A stretch of 64,000 nt of DNA from Opitutaceae bacterium (GTDB taxonomy: Bacteria > Verrucomicrobiota > Verrucomicrobiia > Opitutales > Opitutaceae), in the NCBI GenBank assembly GCA_028280945.1, contig JANQKV010000035.1:62001-126000 (forward strand), read 5' to 3'. Positions 56,901 through 62,374 of this stretch are shown piece by piece (position 1 is the first letter of the stretch; each line of letters begins with the position of its first letter). Below the pieces are notes generated by a model. The model did no database searches. It was not told where the DNA came from and saw nothing but the letters and a program-made list of their open reading frames with translations. The position numbers were made by a program, and so were the translations under genes.

Positions 56901-57324
56901 TTGGTTCACGGCACTCTATCCCATCGTGCTGTCGAGCGATGATTTCTCAGGCGAATTCGGCACGGCGACGAAGCGGGTAACCGAGGTCGTGGGCGGGCAG
57001 GACGAGGCGGGCGATGCGGCGCTGGCTTTCGCCACCCTGCGCGATGATGCCCCCTCCAAGGCGGAGTGCGCCTTGGGTTTCAACTTTTTGGGATCTTTCG
57101 ACAAGCCGGTTGGAGATGGTGAAGATTCGGTCTTTGTTCTCTCGGATCGCGAATTCGAGGGATCGATTGATCCCGACTTTCCGCGGGATCATGCGATTGA
57201 TCTCACTGCTTTTGTGATGGGCGGAAACCTGCAACTTCGACTGGCTGCTCCGCCTGCGATCATCTCGGCGAAGGAGATGAAAGCGTGTCTGGATTTCATG
57301 ACCCAAGAGTTGGAGAATCGTTGA
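44902..57324 (+). CDS. NRPS: C-A-PCP-E-C-FkbH-PCP-C-A-PCP-E
   Basis: 4140 residues with a basic N-terminal helix. Order: C3 (H184-H-I-I-G-D-G), A3 (about 510-1000), PCP3 (G-G-D-S1055), E2 (H1240-H-W-A-V-D-G; L-E-G-H-G-R-E; F-N-Y-L-G), C4 of D-accepting type (H1695), an embedded FkbH domain (about 2005-2535; D2196-A-D-E-T-L-W-Q-G; S-C2461-R-A-M-G-R-G-V), PCP4 (G-G-H-S2639), C5 (H2829), A4 (about 3135-3625), PCP5 (G-G-D-S3675), and E3 (about 3715-4140), where H-H-L-V-V-D-W3855 replaces the usual final Gly. The A4 code reads D-A-S-T-I-A-A-V-C-K, close to tyrosine codes; A3 reads D-A-L-L-L-G-A-T-A-K, hydrophobic but unassigned. The FkbH module has no adenylation domain and should load glycerate. 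No thioesterase or reductase domain ends the protein. Confidence 0.93.
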   Translation: MSNARAKALAEKLARMSPEERAKLKALLKQKKTGKSKTADRPKGVAPRIPATKAEKDYPLSHAQQRLAVIQEMEGSSRAYHLGGVFRLRGELDLVRAERAIRAVVARHESLRTQFDEVGGELRQRVEPVENWYGFAVESSAVESLFDWSRHRLNEPLDLARDPLFSATFAREKDGAWGLLLKLHHIIGDGASIGVLQRDLQQAFAAGDAEGGALPPLKRQYRDYAAWSRERADSAELEPHRNYWQEQFGELPEPLSLNTDFPRPKVKRSDGDHLFLELSADVAAKLEKMGQAAGATPFMTWLATIYGILARWSRQSDLVIGTPVAGRELPELQEQIGFFVNTLPIRIRVDGSQPFAALVGQVKQTVLAGVTHQSFPFDRIVDELRLERDTSRSPLFDVMMAFEMAGSDKLRLFGLVAEELEVSQATSKTDLTFILERHRHGLKLDLGFATSLFEPATVRRLAESWRTFVESVAHSPDQPLALADILTATERERVTSGFNRSARVEYPRDADIVSLFADQVRRRPDAIAVQADGVTMTYAELNRRSTELAVYLVETLRVDAAEPVVLATARAPCMVVGLLGILKAGAAYLPLNLDTPAERAAGMVRDAKGRVMLHDESGKDFLADQPLERVDLTAIPSDAPPAGWQPPLRTAQSLAYIVFTSGSTGQPKGTLVEDRGVVRLVQNTNYIRWDESVRILQTASLTFDASALEIWGALLNGGCLCMPQGNALLELEGLGELLRTQSVNTLLLTTGLFNQVVEFVPESLGGLRTLLTGGEKASLPHVNALRQRYPSLDLVNAYGPTENATASSYYSIKQTAEHDVPIGGPISNSTLFVLDDHGNPVPVGVTGEIYTGGDGLARGYLNRPRLTAEKFVPHPFGSTPGERLYRTGDLGYWNEAGQVMFIGRMDDQVKIRGFRIELGEVETALQRQAGIQHAVVVARPLGGTRELVAYYVADTAFEGVASLRGALGRDLPNYMIPTKWVALDELPLNVNGKVDRRRLPAPTGESDEADEAEAEAPDSFERGSLADQIASIWCQILGVEQCRRSHNFFSSGGDSIKAIQLVARIRQEGFEFKLTDVFAQPVLADLIMLLETRPRQSGGAKVFAAFSGSSASTAVQHWFADLFPEPHDRFCQTVLLKLPANVQAEPLQQALTDLLDHHDVLRSSARKTSSGLVHEVSAPGTHSLIWAEEDWTTVAAGGIDDRRCDATEALLAKIDLGRGRLVATGLFRTAGESQLFWAIHHWAVDGISWRILAEDLRVAYTARVGGHTPELAARSAPLGKWAEAWEEFANSESAKPSRRFWENQLNGLGETGSKWLRSEQTPKIETVRRWAPTGLFQSDRLDELGAELQDVLLGSLACAWGPWSGETQLALTLEGHGREGLTNGPPIERTVGWFTSLYPLVLPTRFADSREALHTVRAERARLPGNGVSFLPTMGGSGLPGVSFNYLGEFGGEADDSDNWRPTVGAVAPGVAPHLGGPFGVDLIVTRVGDELEVRIWFDPDLVSKAQIDALIEGWEQCLSAMAEMPSDGSMGPADLTLAGWRMEDWRALLQANDTNPLAVADVMPLTPMQSGLLFQYLQEPSAKAYCDLVSLLVTGPIERPALDAAWVALLETYPNLRARFWHKGVDEPVQVIRREPAPPPGWHDFSRDDSPENSAVAKREQLADGRFDLAVDGPLRMDVIRRSELEHEWVIRFHHVALDGWSSGLIMNELKRLYAAELRGESTEDSGKRPSFAAYLQRQQAADVSASLAYWQERLRDAPPAAEVPPAIARLARSGAPVDSVSVQIELAGADYEKLKEWSGDGGVTLNAVLQAAWALTLGQLNASRDVVFGVTVSGREGGEPGVSEVVGLLINTLPCRASWESDATVVDVVRQLHQGAAEMQEHAGVPLAELQSMSDAGELFTHSLIFENYPDSSDELNFVDAEGKECTWRTEVLVIDDPMHFEFGLLVAPGPHALSLRAVVDPELYPEDYTRRLLQDLVRRLMAMVMAPDVKVADLPEVLERRAASVVVSSTYTAEPILPTLAFWGRELSLPIRSRCASFNQVFQDLLGSRETSTIRVVLARFEDWLPAEVAQDSTEARERVETLADDLIDGLRSAVGRGLAERMLVVVGPSGGGDFDENWRDRLQRRMEKLERVEFWWGERIAEDYGCDEVFDPEAEALGAVPYTDEFYAALGTLVARVLDCMRRPPLKLVATDADETLWQGVVGEVGRDALTLPVAMTNLQTRLSELERRGCLLAIASKNDEQDVRDVLANHPGMHLREEHLVAIKANWRPKADNLRELAAELNLGADSFVFIDDNPVELAEMAARLPEVGRLPAPRDEQINHAHWSHVWLLDAAAPSSGLARTQKYREHAERESVRSATSSLAAFRASLELHLEFAELESDWERASELTLRTNQFHAAPTRWEAGALQAWAGGERDPRGFIVGVKDRFGDYGQCGLVRWEPSDDRARVTVETFLLSCRAMGRGVEHAMLRELAVRVKGDGVSRIGIRYIRMGKNQPAVDWLESLPGEWQEDEGEGRIRVLSVAEAAAVEIAEEQSAAPANNDEQALARVASTRADRSAGGRLYERIAREMNQATLIVDRVRATVGVGTTVRRVQATVPPETRTEVAVHEIWQEVLGLSANDFGVTDDFFLVGGHSLKAVQMLSRFDRAGLGEVSLARFFADPTIRGLVALIREDRESSTESPPRDRPAPAPPQEAYPLSRVQRRFWVMEQARGEGPSPFHMIGAFRLDAGIEPDRLRAAWHHLVLRHESLRTRIEAVDTEMWQKVDPRVLDAWEVFAESLVEIEAFREQTKQWAMVGFDFEQGPLWRVRMDRLASGEWGLAFCLHHMIADGWSMGILARELSEAYTRGKGWEAPAPGLHYKDYAWIENVTPCHAGGEFWREAMKELPVPLELPSSRSRPAEKSTRGAILRSRIDAGTWGDLLAAGRNCGATPFAVALGLLRVLIHKQAGVGDSIIGTPVAGRSQPEWESVVGCFVNLLPLRLKVEEGDTFAGVLRREAENTKACLAHQMYPFDVLVAEVAPRRDPARAPLFDVLIAFQNAGSTDLWLDGSWAQPVELDSISSQYDWALNCFPTDAGELEVVWEYDEALFDEARMRRVLAHWQELAAALARNPGLALSRLPHLSIDERRSLETWSRRPEDCREVSWNVVSRFVEVANKRGAALAVSDTAGAWTYAELRSRALQVAAVLVARFDAGAAIGVIGPRNREWLAVQLGIFGARMAYVPVDSNYPTERQNLIVRDSGMKLLISTGDVSVDQLDVKSAASISLRADATSFAPVQPSDLAYVIYTSGSTGRPKGVEITHGAFAAMIAEQVVAFGVIESDVAGQFASMSFDAAMSEVYLALTCGAQLSLASEEAKQDLSELAAWLDQARVSVITLPPALVGTMAPEAFRGVRTLITAGEKADREVVERFRGKLRYLNAYGPTEASVCATFCDVFAESGSGEDVPIGLFLPSTAGRVLDAHGRLAPIGVVGELVLVGPTLARGYHGQPERTAEAFAEWTGPSGQTERIYRTGDRCAWSEEGRLVFHGRNDEQVKLRGFRVELGEIADLARRDGAGDDVLAVVEKPENQLVLYGVGWDEAAIETVRQRLVKNLPGYMVPAEIVGVPAWPLTVNGKIDRGALRLQRQRLANAPSSPVNELTELELIVGQVWQAVIGQIRIAADTDFFRAGGDSIRALAMIARLREQGWTGSLPNLFRDPRLGVFTATLTPAAAAPPSARTNVSGQLSPIQQWFFDSHPKARWSHFNQVIALRVNAKVDAARMEQAWRALGRRHPMLRARFNREESGDWRRTVAAMDLPWPDEIVSGWPEVEVRVARAQRNFDLASGPLIQAVAGRTTEGLVVVLVGHHLVVDWVSWRQILADWESLYHAETEPDPAFAPDDFGHWADELKNWVDGEDALAAFETWRQQNARVRAATDGLEQIWPRRDWGAYGQVEVAGADVRLPKEGGVSGAELRNRILASWVRSLSNPLSGHEVTVELESHGRRFSPNGRSIEGVVGWFTALYPIVLSSDDFSGEFGTATKRVTEVVGGQDEAGDAALAFATLRDDAPSKAECALGFNFLGSFDKPVGDGEDSVFVLSDREFEGSIDPDFPRDHAIDLTAFVMGGNLQLRLAAPPAIISAKEMKACLDFMTQELENR

Positions 57325-58293
57325 ATGACCTCGACCGATCCCACAGATCATCTGGTGGTGGAGAACGCAGCCGGGCATCGCTCCATCTGGGCGACGGTGC
57401 GCGGTGAGCCTCCGCCGGGTTGGTTTAAAATCGGCAAACCGCGTTCAAGAGAGGCGTGTTTGGATTGGATCGAACAGAACGCCATGAAGCGGCCGTCCGC
57501 CGCCGGCGCGGCATCTCCCGAGGCGGTCGGCTCTCCCGGAGCGGCCGTCGTCGTTCCGTTTCCCAACGCTGATGCCGCCGAGCGATTGTTCGTGTTTCCC
57601 CACGCGGGCTCCGGAGTGAACTACTACCATTTTTTGGCCAAAGCGCTGGTTTCGTCCCGGTTCGAGGTTGTGCTGGTGCTCTATCCGGGTCGGGAATTGC
57701 GGACACGGGAGGATCCCATCGAATCGATGGATGAATTGGTGAGCCTTTTGCAAGAGGAGCTCGGGCCGTGTTGGGATGGGCGTCCGTTTCAGTTTTTTGG
57801 CCACAGCATGGGAGCCCTGGCCGCGTTTGAGCTGGCCCACCGGCTCCGGACGGAAAGGAAACCGGAGCCGCATCGGCTCATTTTGTCCGGCCGCCTGCCG
57901 CCTCATTCGGCAACCAATGTGCTGAAAATGGAGGGACTGTCCGATGCGGCGTTTTTGGACGCGGTCGGCCATCGCTACGGGGCGATTCCTCAGGCGATTC
58001 TCGAAAACGAGGACCTTTGCGCCCTCATCCTGCGGGCGATGAGAGCGGACTTCGTCTTGATGGAACGCTACCAATCCCGTGAAAGGGAAAAACTCACCCA
58101 ACCGCTGTTGCTGGTGAATGGCCGGGACGATCGCTGGGTTGACCGCGATCATGTCGCCGAATGGGATCAGCATACCTTGGGACGGGTGACCAATCACTTC
58201 TTCGACGGAGATCACTTCTACCTGCCGCAGCACGTCGACGCGCTGGTTGACCTCATTCTCGAGGGCGACGGTCGGGTTAAGGAAAAACCGTAG
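57325..58293 (+). CDS. MbtH domain fused to type II thioesterase
   Basis: 322 residues, starting at the base after the NRPS stop. Residues about 8-55 match MbtH-like proteins: H-L-V-V-E-N, S-I-W, P-P-G-W and R-S-R-E-A-C-L-D-W-I-E, with N-A-M-K-R-P in place of the usual W-T-D-x-R-P. A Pro/Ala-rich linker leads to a thioesterase: F-P-H-A-G-S-G, G-H-S161-M-G-A and D-G-D-H297-F-Y-L, the Ser and His of a type II (SrfD-like) enzyme. MbtH proteins bind adenylation domains and support their activity; type II thioesterases remove misloaded groups. Fusion would deliver both to the assembly line. As no cis thioesterase exists, it might also release the product. MbtH-thioesterase fusions are uncommon to my knowledge. 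Confidence 0.88.
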   Translation: MTSTDPTDHLVVENAAGHRSIWATVRGEPPPGWFKIGKPRSREACLDWIEQNAMKRPSAAGAASPEAVGSPGAAVVVPFPNADAAERLFVFPHAGSGVNYYHFLAKALVSSRFEVVLVLYPGRELRTREDPIESMDELVSLLQEELGPCWDGRPFQFFGHSMGALAAFELAHRLRTERKPEPHRLILSGRLPPHSATNVLKMEGLSDAAFLDAVGHRYGAIPQAILENEDLCALILRAMRADFVLMERYQSREREKLTQPLLLVNGRDDRWVDRDHVAEWDQHTLGRVTNHFFDGDHFYLPQHVDALVDLILEGDGRVKEKP

Positions 58294-58418
58294 CCGCATC
58301 GGGGCTTGGGCGCCTCTGGCGCGCCCGGCGACCACGTAGCCTTGCAGCGACCATCCTTTTGTGAGCGGCACGCCGGAGGCGCACAAGCTCAAGGACGGCT
58401 ACGAGAGAACTTAAACCA
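58294..58418. other. Convergent intergenic gap
   Basis: 125 bases between the thioesterase gene and the exporter gene on the other strand. GC-rich with an imperfect GGGCGCC hairpin near 58308 and the palindromic repeat described separately. No U-run follows the hairpin. Confidence 0.6.
58335..58403. repeat. Palindromic REP-like element
   Basis: 69 bases opening with CGTAGCC and ending with GGCTACG, with matching CCTT/AAGG inside. It reads as an extragenic palindrome between convergent genes. A partial look-alike is at 8915-8950. Copy number in the genome is not known. Confidence 0.55.
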
Positions 58419-60083
58419 CTAGGCCTTCTCGAAGGCGTGGGTATGGTGTTCGCCTTCCAGAAACCTGCCGTAGTCCATCTTGAGGACGCGGTCCGCGTGG
58501 GAGAAATAGTTGTCGTCGTGCGTGACGGCGATGACGGCGTGTCCCTTGGCTTTCATCTCGGGCAGGAGCTGGGTGTAGAACAAGCGCCGGAAGTTGGGGT
58601 CCTGGTCGGCCGCCCATTCGTCGAAGACATAGATCGGCTTGTTATCGAGCTGGGCGAGAATCAAAGCAAGGCGCTTCTTCTGCCCGGTCGAAAGGTCGAT
58701 GTTGGTGAGCTTGCGGTCGCTGACGTCGGTCTTGCCCGTAAGGTCCATTTTGGAGATGAGGGAGCGGACCTTGTCCTCGTCGATTTCGCCCACGCCAAGG
58801 ATGCGCTTGAAAATGTGGAAATCGGTGAAGATGGGGGTGAAGAGATTGCGGTAGGAGGCCAGCCGGTCGTCGGTCACCTTCTCGCCGTTCCAAGTCAGAT
58901 GACCTTGGTCGGGTTTGTAGAGGGCGGTTAGCAGTTTGAGGAAGGTGGATTTGCCGCTGCCGTTGCCGCCGACGATGAAAACGATTTCACCGGCCGCCAG
59001 GGAAAAGTTGAAGGACGGCAGGCCGAAGGTGTGTTTGCCGTTTTCCTTGTCCACCGGATAGGAGAACGCCATGTCGTGGCAGCCGATCGATTGGAATTCG
59101 ATTTCCTGCAGGGGCTGGGTCTCGGCGTAGGCCTCGACCTCGTTGCGATGCGCCTCGATATCCTTTTCGAGGCCGTAGATGTTGTTGATCGCGGCTTCGG
59201 CGCGGGCCAGGGCGGGGATGGCCACGACCACGTCGCCGATGGGACCGGCGGCGAAGAGCACCATGGCGACAACCGGGACGACGGCGGAGATGTCGGCGGG
59301 CTGGAGGTTGGGCAGAAGGAAGAGCACCCCGGCCACGGTGAAAAAGAGGAAGGTCTGGCCGATGATGATCGACTGGTTCATGGTCTTGCCGGTTTTTATC
59401 CGCAGTTTGGCCGTGCGCTGGATAAGTCCCCACAGTTCCTCGCCAAAAAAGTCGTCACTCTTGCCCCGGCTGAGTTTGAGCTCCTTGTAGCCGTGGATCA
59501 GTCCGTTCAGGTTCTCGAAGAAGTCGTTCTCGTAGCGGGTGGCCTCGGCCAACTCGGAGTGCACCGTGCGGCTCTTGACCATGTAGAAATAGACGGCCGA
59601 GGTGATGAAGACGAAGGTGATGCCCAGGGCGGTGAGGGAATTGACCCCGATGATCCAGATTATAAAGACAAGCATGAAGCTCGAGGAGCTCGCGTTGATC
59701 ACCGCGCCGGCCGACATGGAGAGGGTGAGGGCATCGGTCGCCAGCACCGAATAGACCCGGCCGCGGTCCATCTTCTCAAACACCATCAGATTGGTGGCGC
59801 GCACCGCCTTCATGATGCGCATGCGAATGTCGCGGATGATTCCCTCAATGATCGTGGTCGTGCGGTTGAGCACGTATTCCTTGGAGATCCAGAACCCCGC
59901 CAGGGCGAAGAAGAACAGCAGGAGTTCGCGCATCTGCAGTTTGCCCGGCTCCAGGCTGTTGGCCGTGGAAATGGCCACGCTGACGGCGTAGCCGTTGATC
60001 AATCCGGCAAAGACCGCAATGGCGACGAGTTTGCCGCGGAACTCGGGCGACTCGGTGCGAATAAAACTGACGAATGTCTTCAC
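58419..60083 (-). CDS. Cyclic-peptide-type ABC exporter (SyrD/PvdE-like)
   Basis: 554 residues. N-terminal six-helix membrane domain (about 15-295), then an ATPase domain with Walker A V-G-G-N-G-S-G-K-S-T (372-380), signature L-S-T-G-Q-K-K-R and Walker B I-Y-V-F-D-E-W-A-A-D-Q-D-P. The W-A-A-D-Q-D-P ending and overall length are typical of the cyclic peptide transporter group that includes SyrD and PvdE, which move NRPS products or precursors out of the cytoplasm. It lies convergent to the biosynthetic operon and 24 bases downstream of the DUF481-like gene, so it is the last gene of a four-gene minus-strand operon. It is the best candidate exporter for the lipopeptide. Confidence 0.92.
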   Translation of the reverse strand: MKTFVSFIRTESPEFRGKLVAIAVFAGLINGYAVSVAISTANSLEPGKLQMRELLLFFFALAGFWISKEYVLNRTTTIIEGIIRDIRMRIMKAVRATNLMVFEKMDRGRVYSVLATDALTLSMSAGAVINASSSSFMLVFIIWIIGVNSLTALGITFVFITSAVYFYMVKSRTVHSELAEATRYENDFFENLNGLIHGYKELKLSRGKSDDFFGEELWGLIQRTAKLRIKTGKTMNQSIIIGQTFLFFTVAGVLFLLPNLQPADISAVVPVVAMVLFAAGPIGDVVVAIPALARAEAAINNIYGLEKDIEAHRNEVEAYAETQPLQEIEFQSIGCHDMAFSYPVDKENGKHTFGLPSFNFSLAAGEIVFIVGGNGSGKSTFLKLLTALYKPDQGHLTWNGEKVTDDRLASYRNLFTPIFTDFHIFKRILGVGEIDEDKVRSLISKMDLTGKTDVSDRKLTNIDLSTGQKKRLALILAQLDNKPIYVFDEWAADQDPNFRRLFYTQLLPEMKAKGHAVIAVTHDDNYFSHADRVLKMDYGRFLEGEHHTHAFEKA

Positions 60084-60107
60084 GGGTTGGTGGTGCCTTG
60101 GCGCCGG

Positions 60108-61112
60108 TCAAAAACCATAGCCGATCATCAAGTTCAGGGTGCGGATTTTCTGCTCGATAAACGCCTCGTTGGTATCCTCCACCACCTCGTATTCCAGGTT
60201 CAGTGAGAGGAACTCGGTGAGGTCGTAGCTGAGCATGGCGTTGAAACGGATGCCGAGGTTTTCCGAGGTGTCCGGGTCGACCTGCACCAGCAGCGTCTCC
60301 CGGAAGCGCCACCGCGGCGGCAGATTGTATTGAAATACCTGATATGCGGCGACCCGAAAACTCTCGTGGTCGACTTCGGTGAAGGTGTCGCCGGTGTCAA
60401 CGATACGCGCTTCCGTGCGGTAGCTCGGGCCCACCCCGACGAGGAATCGGCGGTGCTCCTGGTCGATGAATCGGTAGGACGGGACGAGGAAGAAGTTGTA
60501 GCGATACTCGGTAAGATTGATGCGATCCCGCAGCCAATCGGCTTGGGTCAGAAGCATCCACTTGGCGTCCTCCTCGCGGTAGAAATAACGTCCGATGATC
60601 TCGGTGGATTTGTCGAGATCGGCGTCGAACAGTTTGGTTTCCTCAAAGGCGCCAAAAAGCCCGAATTCGTGGGGAGCCACTTTGTAGCCGAGGGTGGTCT
60701 CGACGTTGTAGGAATTGAGTTCCACCTCGCCGCGGAGAAAATCGAGGCCCACCTTGAGGTCGTAGGTCCAGCGATCGGGATGCGGGGAAATTGCCTGCAA
60801 CCAGGCGGGTTTTCCGGAATCGCCTTCCGACTCGTTCCCCGTGGCGGGAACATCGGCCGCGGCGGGGCTGGCCGCCCCGCCTGGAGTGCCGCCCGGGTTT
60901 GCTTTCGTGATTGCGATGGCCGGCGATTTCGGCAGTTCGAGTCGTCCGAAGGAATCGGATTCAAAAACGATGGTGGTTTCGTTTTCGCTGATGAGTTTTC
61001 CGGTGAGGAGCTCTCCGTTGGGCATGCGAATTTCATCGGCCGCGACGACGGCGGCGAGAAGGGCGGCCCCGAGGGAGGTGAGGCAGCGTTGGACTTGGGC
61101 GGACGCGCTCAT
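60108..61112 (-). CDS. DUF481-like outer-membrane beta-barrel protein
   Basis: 334 residues with a signal peptide (about 1-26). An N-terminal segment with L-P-N-G-E-L-L-T-G-K-L-like pattern (M-P-N-G-E-L-L-T-G-K-L), as in many Verrucomicrobia/DUF481 proteins, precedes a low-complexity Pro/Ala linker. About 210 residues of alternating hydrophobic strands follow, and the chain ends in I-G-Y-G-F with C-terminal Phe, the usual outer-membrane insertion signal. DUF481 proteins (YdiY-like) are of unknown function. It overlaps the PotD-like gene by ATGA and is followed by the ABC exporter, so it might form the outer-membrane part of an export path; this is inference. Confidence 0.75.
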   Translation of the reverse strand: MSASAQVQRCLTSLGAALLAAVVAADEIRMPNGELLTGKLISENETTIVFESDSFGRLELPKSPAIAITKANPGGTPGGAASPAAADVPATGNESEGDSGKPAWLQAISPHPDRWTYDLKVGLDFLRGEVELNSYNVETTLGYKVAPHEFGLFGAFEETKLFDADLDKSTEIIGRYFYREEDAKWMLLTQADWLRDRINLTEYRYNFFLVPSYRFIDQEHRRFLVGVGPSYRTEARIVDTGDTFTEVDHESFRVAAYQVFQYNLPPRWRFRETLLVQVDPDTSENLGIRFNAMLSYDLTEFLSLNLEYEVVEDTNEAFIEQKIRTLNLMIGYGF

Positions 61113-62374
61113 GGCATTGACTGGTTTTGACGGCCGAAGTCATCCTCCTGCACCGTCGCCCGGGGCGACGTGCGGAGCGGAATCTTCGGCGGCACAGGTT
61201 GGAGGAGGGATTTCATGCGATCCCATTCTTGTTCATAAAAGTCCTCAAAGTCGCCGAGATCCTTGAGTAAGATACTCGTCCCGGCCGGGGCGTTCATGTA
61301 GCTGGGACCAATCAGAATATCGCGGCTCACGAAGGGGCGGGAGGTCTCGCTGGAGTTGGCGTAGAAACTGTAGTTGGTATTCGCTCCCGCCATGGCGGGG
61401 ATCAGGAGGTAGTTGATCAGAAATTTGGCGGTGGCTTGATAGGGCGACGCCTTCAGGATGACGAGGCTGTCGATCTCCAAAAACTTGGGGCCGGTCGGAA
61501 GCACAAACCGGATGGCGGGATTCTCCTCCAGGGCGTAACCGGCCGCGCCACTCCAACACGCGGCAATGAGGATTTCATTCTTGATCAAGGCAGTCGGCAG
61601 ATCATCGGCCAAAAAGCGGATGCCGCGCTCGGCGCTGTTGGCGATCAATTGATCGATGATCAGCTCGACGTGCTCGGGGTTGGTGCTGTTGTGGTCGAAC
61701 CCGTTTTGCAGGAGTTGGGACGCGATGGTGATACGGTTTTCGTCGAGCAACGACCGGTAACCATAGAGAATGAGGTTTTCCTCGCGACTCTCGGAGGTGA
61801 GTTCGAAATCCCTTGGCAGGGATCTGAGGTAGTTGCTGTTGAACGCCACTCCGAGATAACTGTAGAAGAACGGCACGGAATACTGGAGTTCACGATCGTA
61901 TTCGGCCTGGAAGAAAATCGGCGCAACGTTACCAAGGTTGGGGATCATTTGCTTATCGATCTTCGCCAAGAGGTCGGCGTTGATGAATCGTTCCACCATA
62001 TAGGAACTGGGCATCAACAGATCGAATGCTTCCGGATCGGCCCGGTAGCGTTGTTCGAGGTCCGAGTTGTTTTCAAAAAACGTGATTTCAAGCTCCACGC
62101 CGTAGTGCGTTTCGAAACGTTGCAAAACCTCGGGGTCGAAGTAGTCCCGCCAGATCAGCAATCTAAGCTTGGGGGCGAGTTCAAAGTCAGGCAAAGGGGG
62201 CAGTTCGATGTTGCGCCACGGTTCCTGGCCTTCGATCTGATTGACTCTGTCCCGGTTGCTGCAGCCCGGGAGGAGCAAACCCGCCAGGACCACAAGACCG
62301 GCGAGCCTGACCCCGCCAACGAAGAGGCCGTATCGTCGTGTCATGCCACGGGATTCGGTGGGCCGGGGGCTCAT
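61109..62374 (-). CDS. PotD-like periplasmic binding lipoprotein
   Basis: 421 residues. Lipobox L-L-P-G-C38 marks a lipoprotein; N-terminus M-S-P-R-P or M-T-R-R-Y (11 residues further) are both usable starts, and the first overlaps the upstream stop by ATGA. The body resembles spermidine/putrescine-binding proteins: R-D-Y-F-D-P-E-V-L-Q-R-F-E, F-E-N-N-S-D-L-E, D-L-L-M-P-S-S-Y-M-V, V-P-F-F-Y-S-Y-L-G and A-C-W-S-G-A-A. No PotA/B/C genes are next to it, so it may be a stand-alone polyamine-binding or sensing protein. An unusually Asn/Glu/Arg-rich C-terminal tail follows the domain. Confidence 0.8.
   Translation of the reverse strand: MSPRPTESRGMTRRYGLFVGGVRLAGLVVLAGLLLPGCSNRDRVNQIEGQEPWRNIELPPLPDFELAPKLRLLIWRDYFDPEVLQRFETHYGVELEITFFENNSDLEQRYRADPEAFDLLMPSSYMVERFINADLLAKIDKQMIPNLGNVAPIFFQAEYDRELQYSVPFFYSYLGVAFNSNYLRSLPRDFELTSESREENLILYGYRSLLDENRITIASQLLQNGFDHNSTNPEHVELIIDQLIANSAERGIRFLADDLPTALIKNEILIAACWSGAAGYALEENPAIRFVLPTGPKFLEIDSLVILKASPYQATAKFLINYLLIPAMAGANTNYSFYANSSETSRPFVSRDILIGPSYMNAPAGTSILLKDLGDFEDFYEQEWDRMKSLLQPVPPKIPLRTSPRATVQEDDFGRQNQSMP

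Noticed and set aside
57325..58293. Cyclising terminal thioesterase of the assembly line
   Set aside because: It is a separate protein with the shape and motifs of type II editing enzymes and not a cis TE domain. A release role remains possible.
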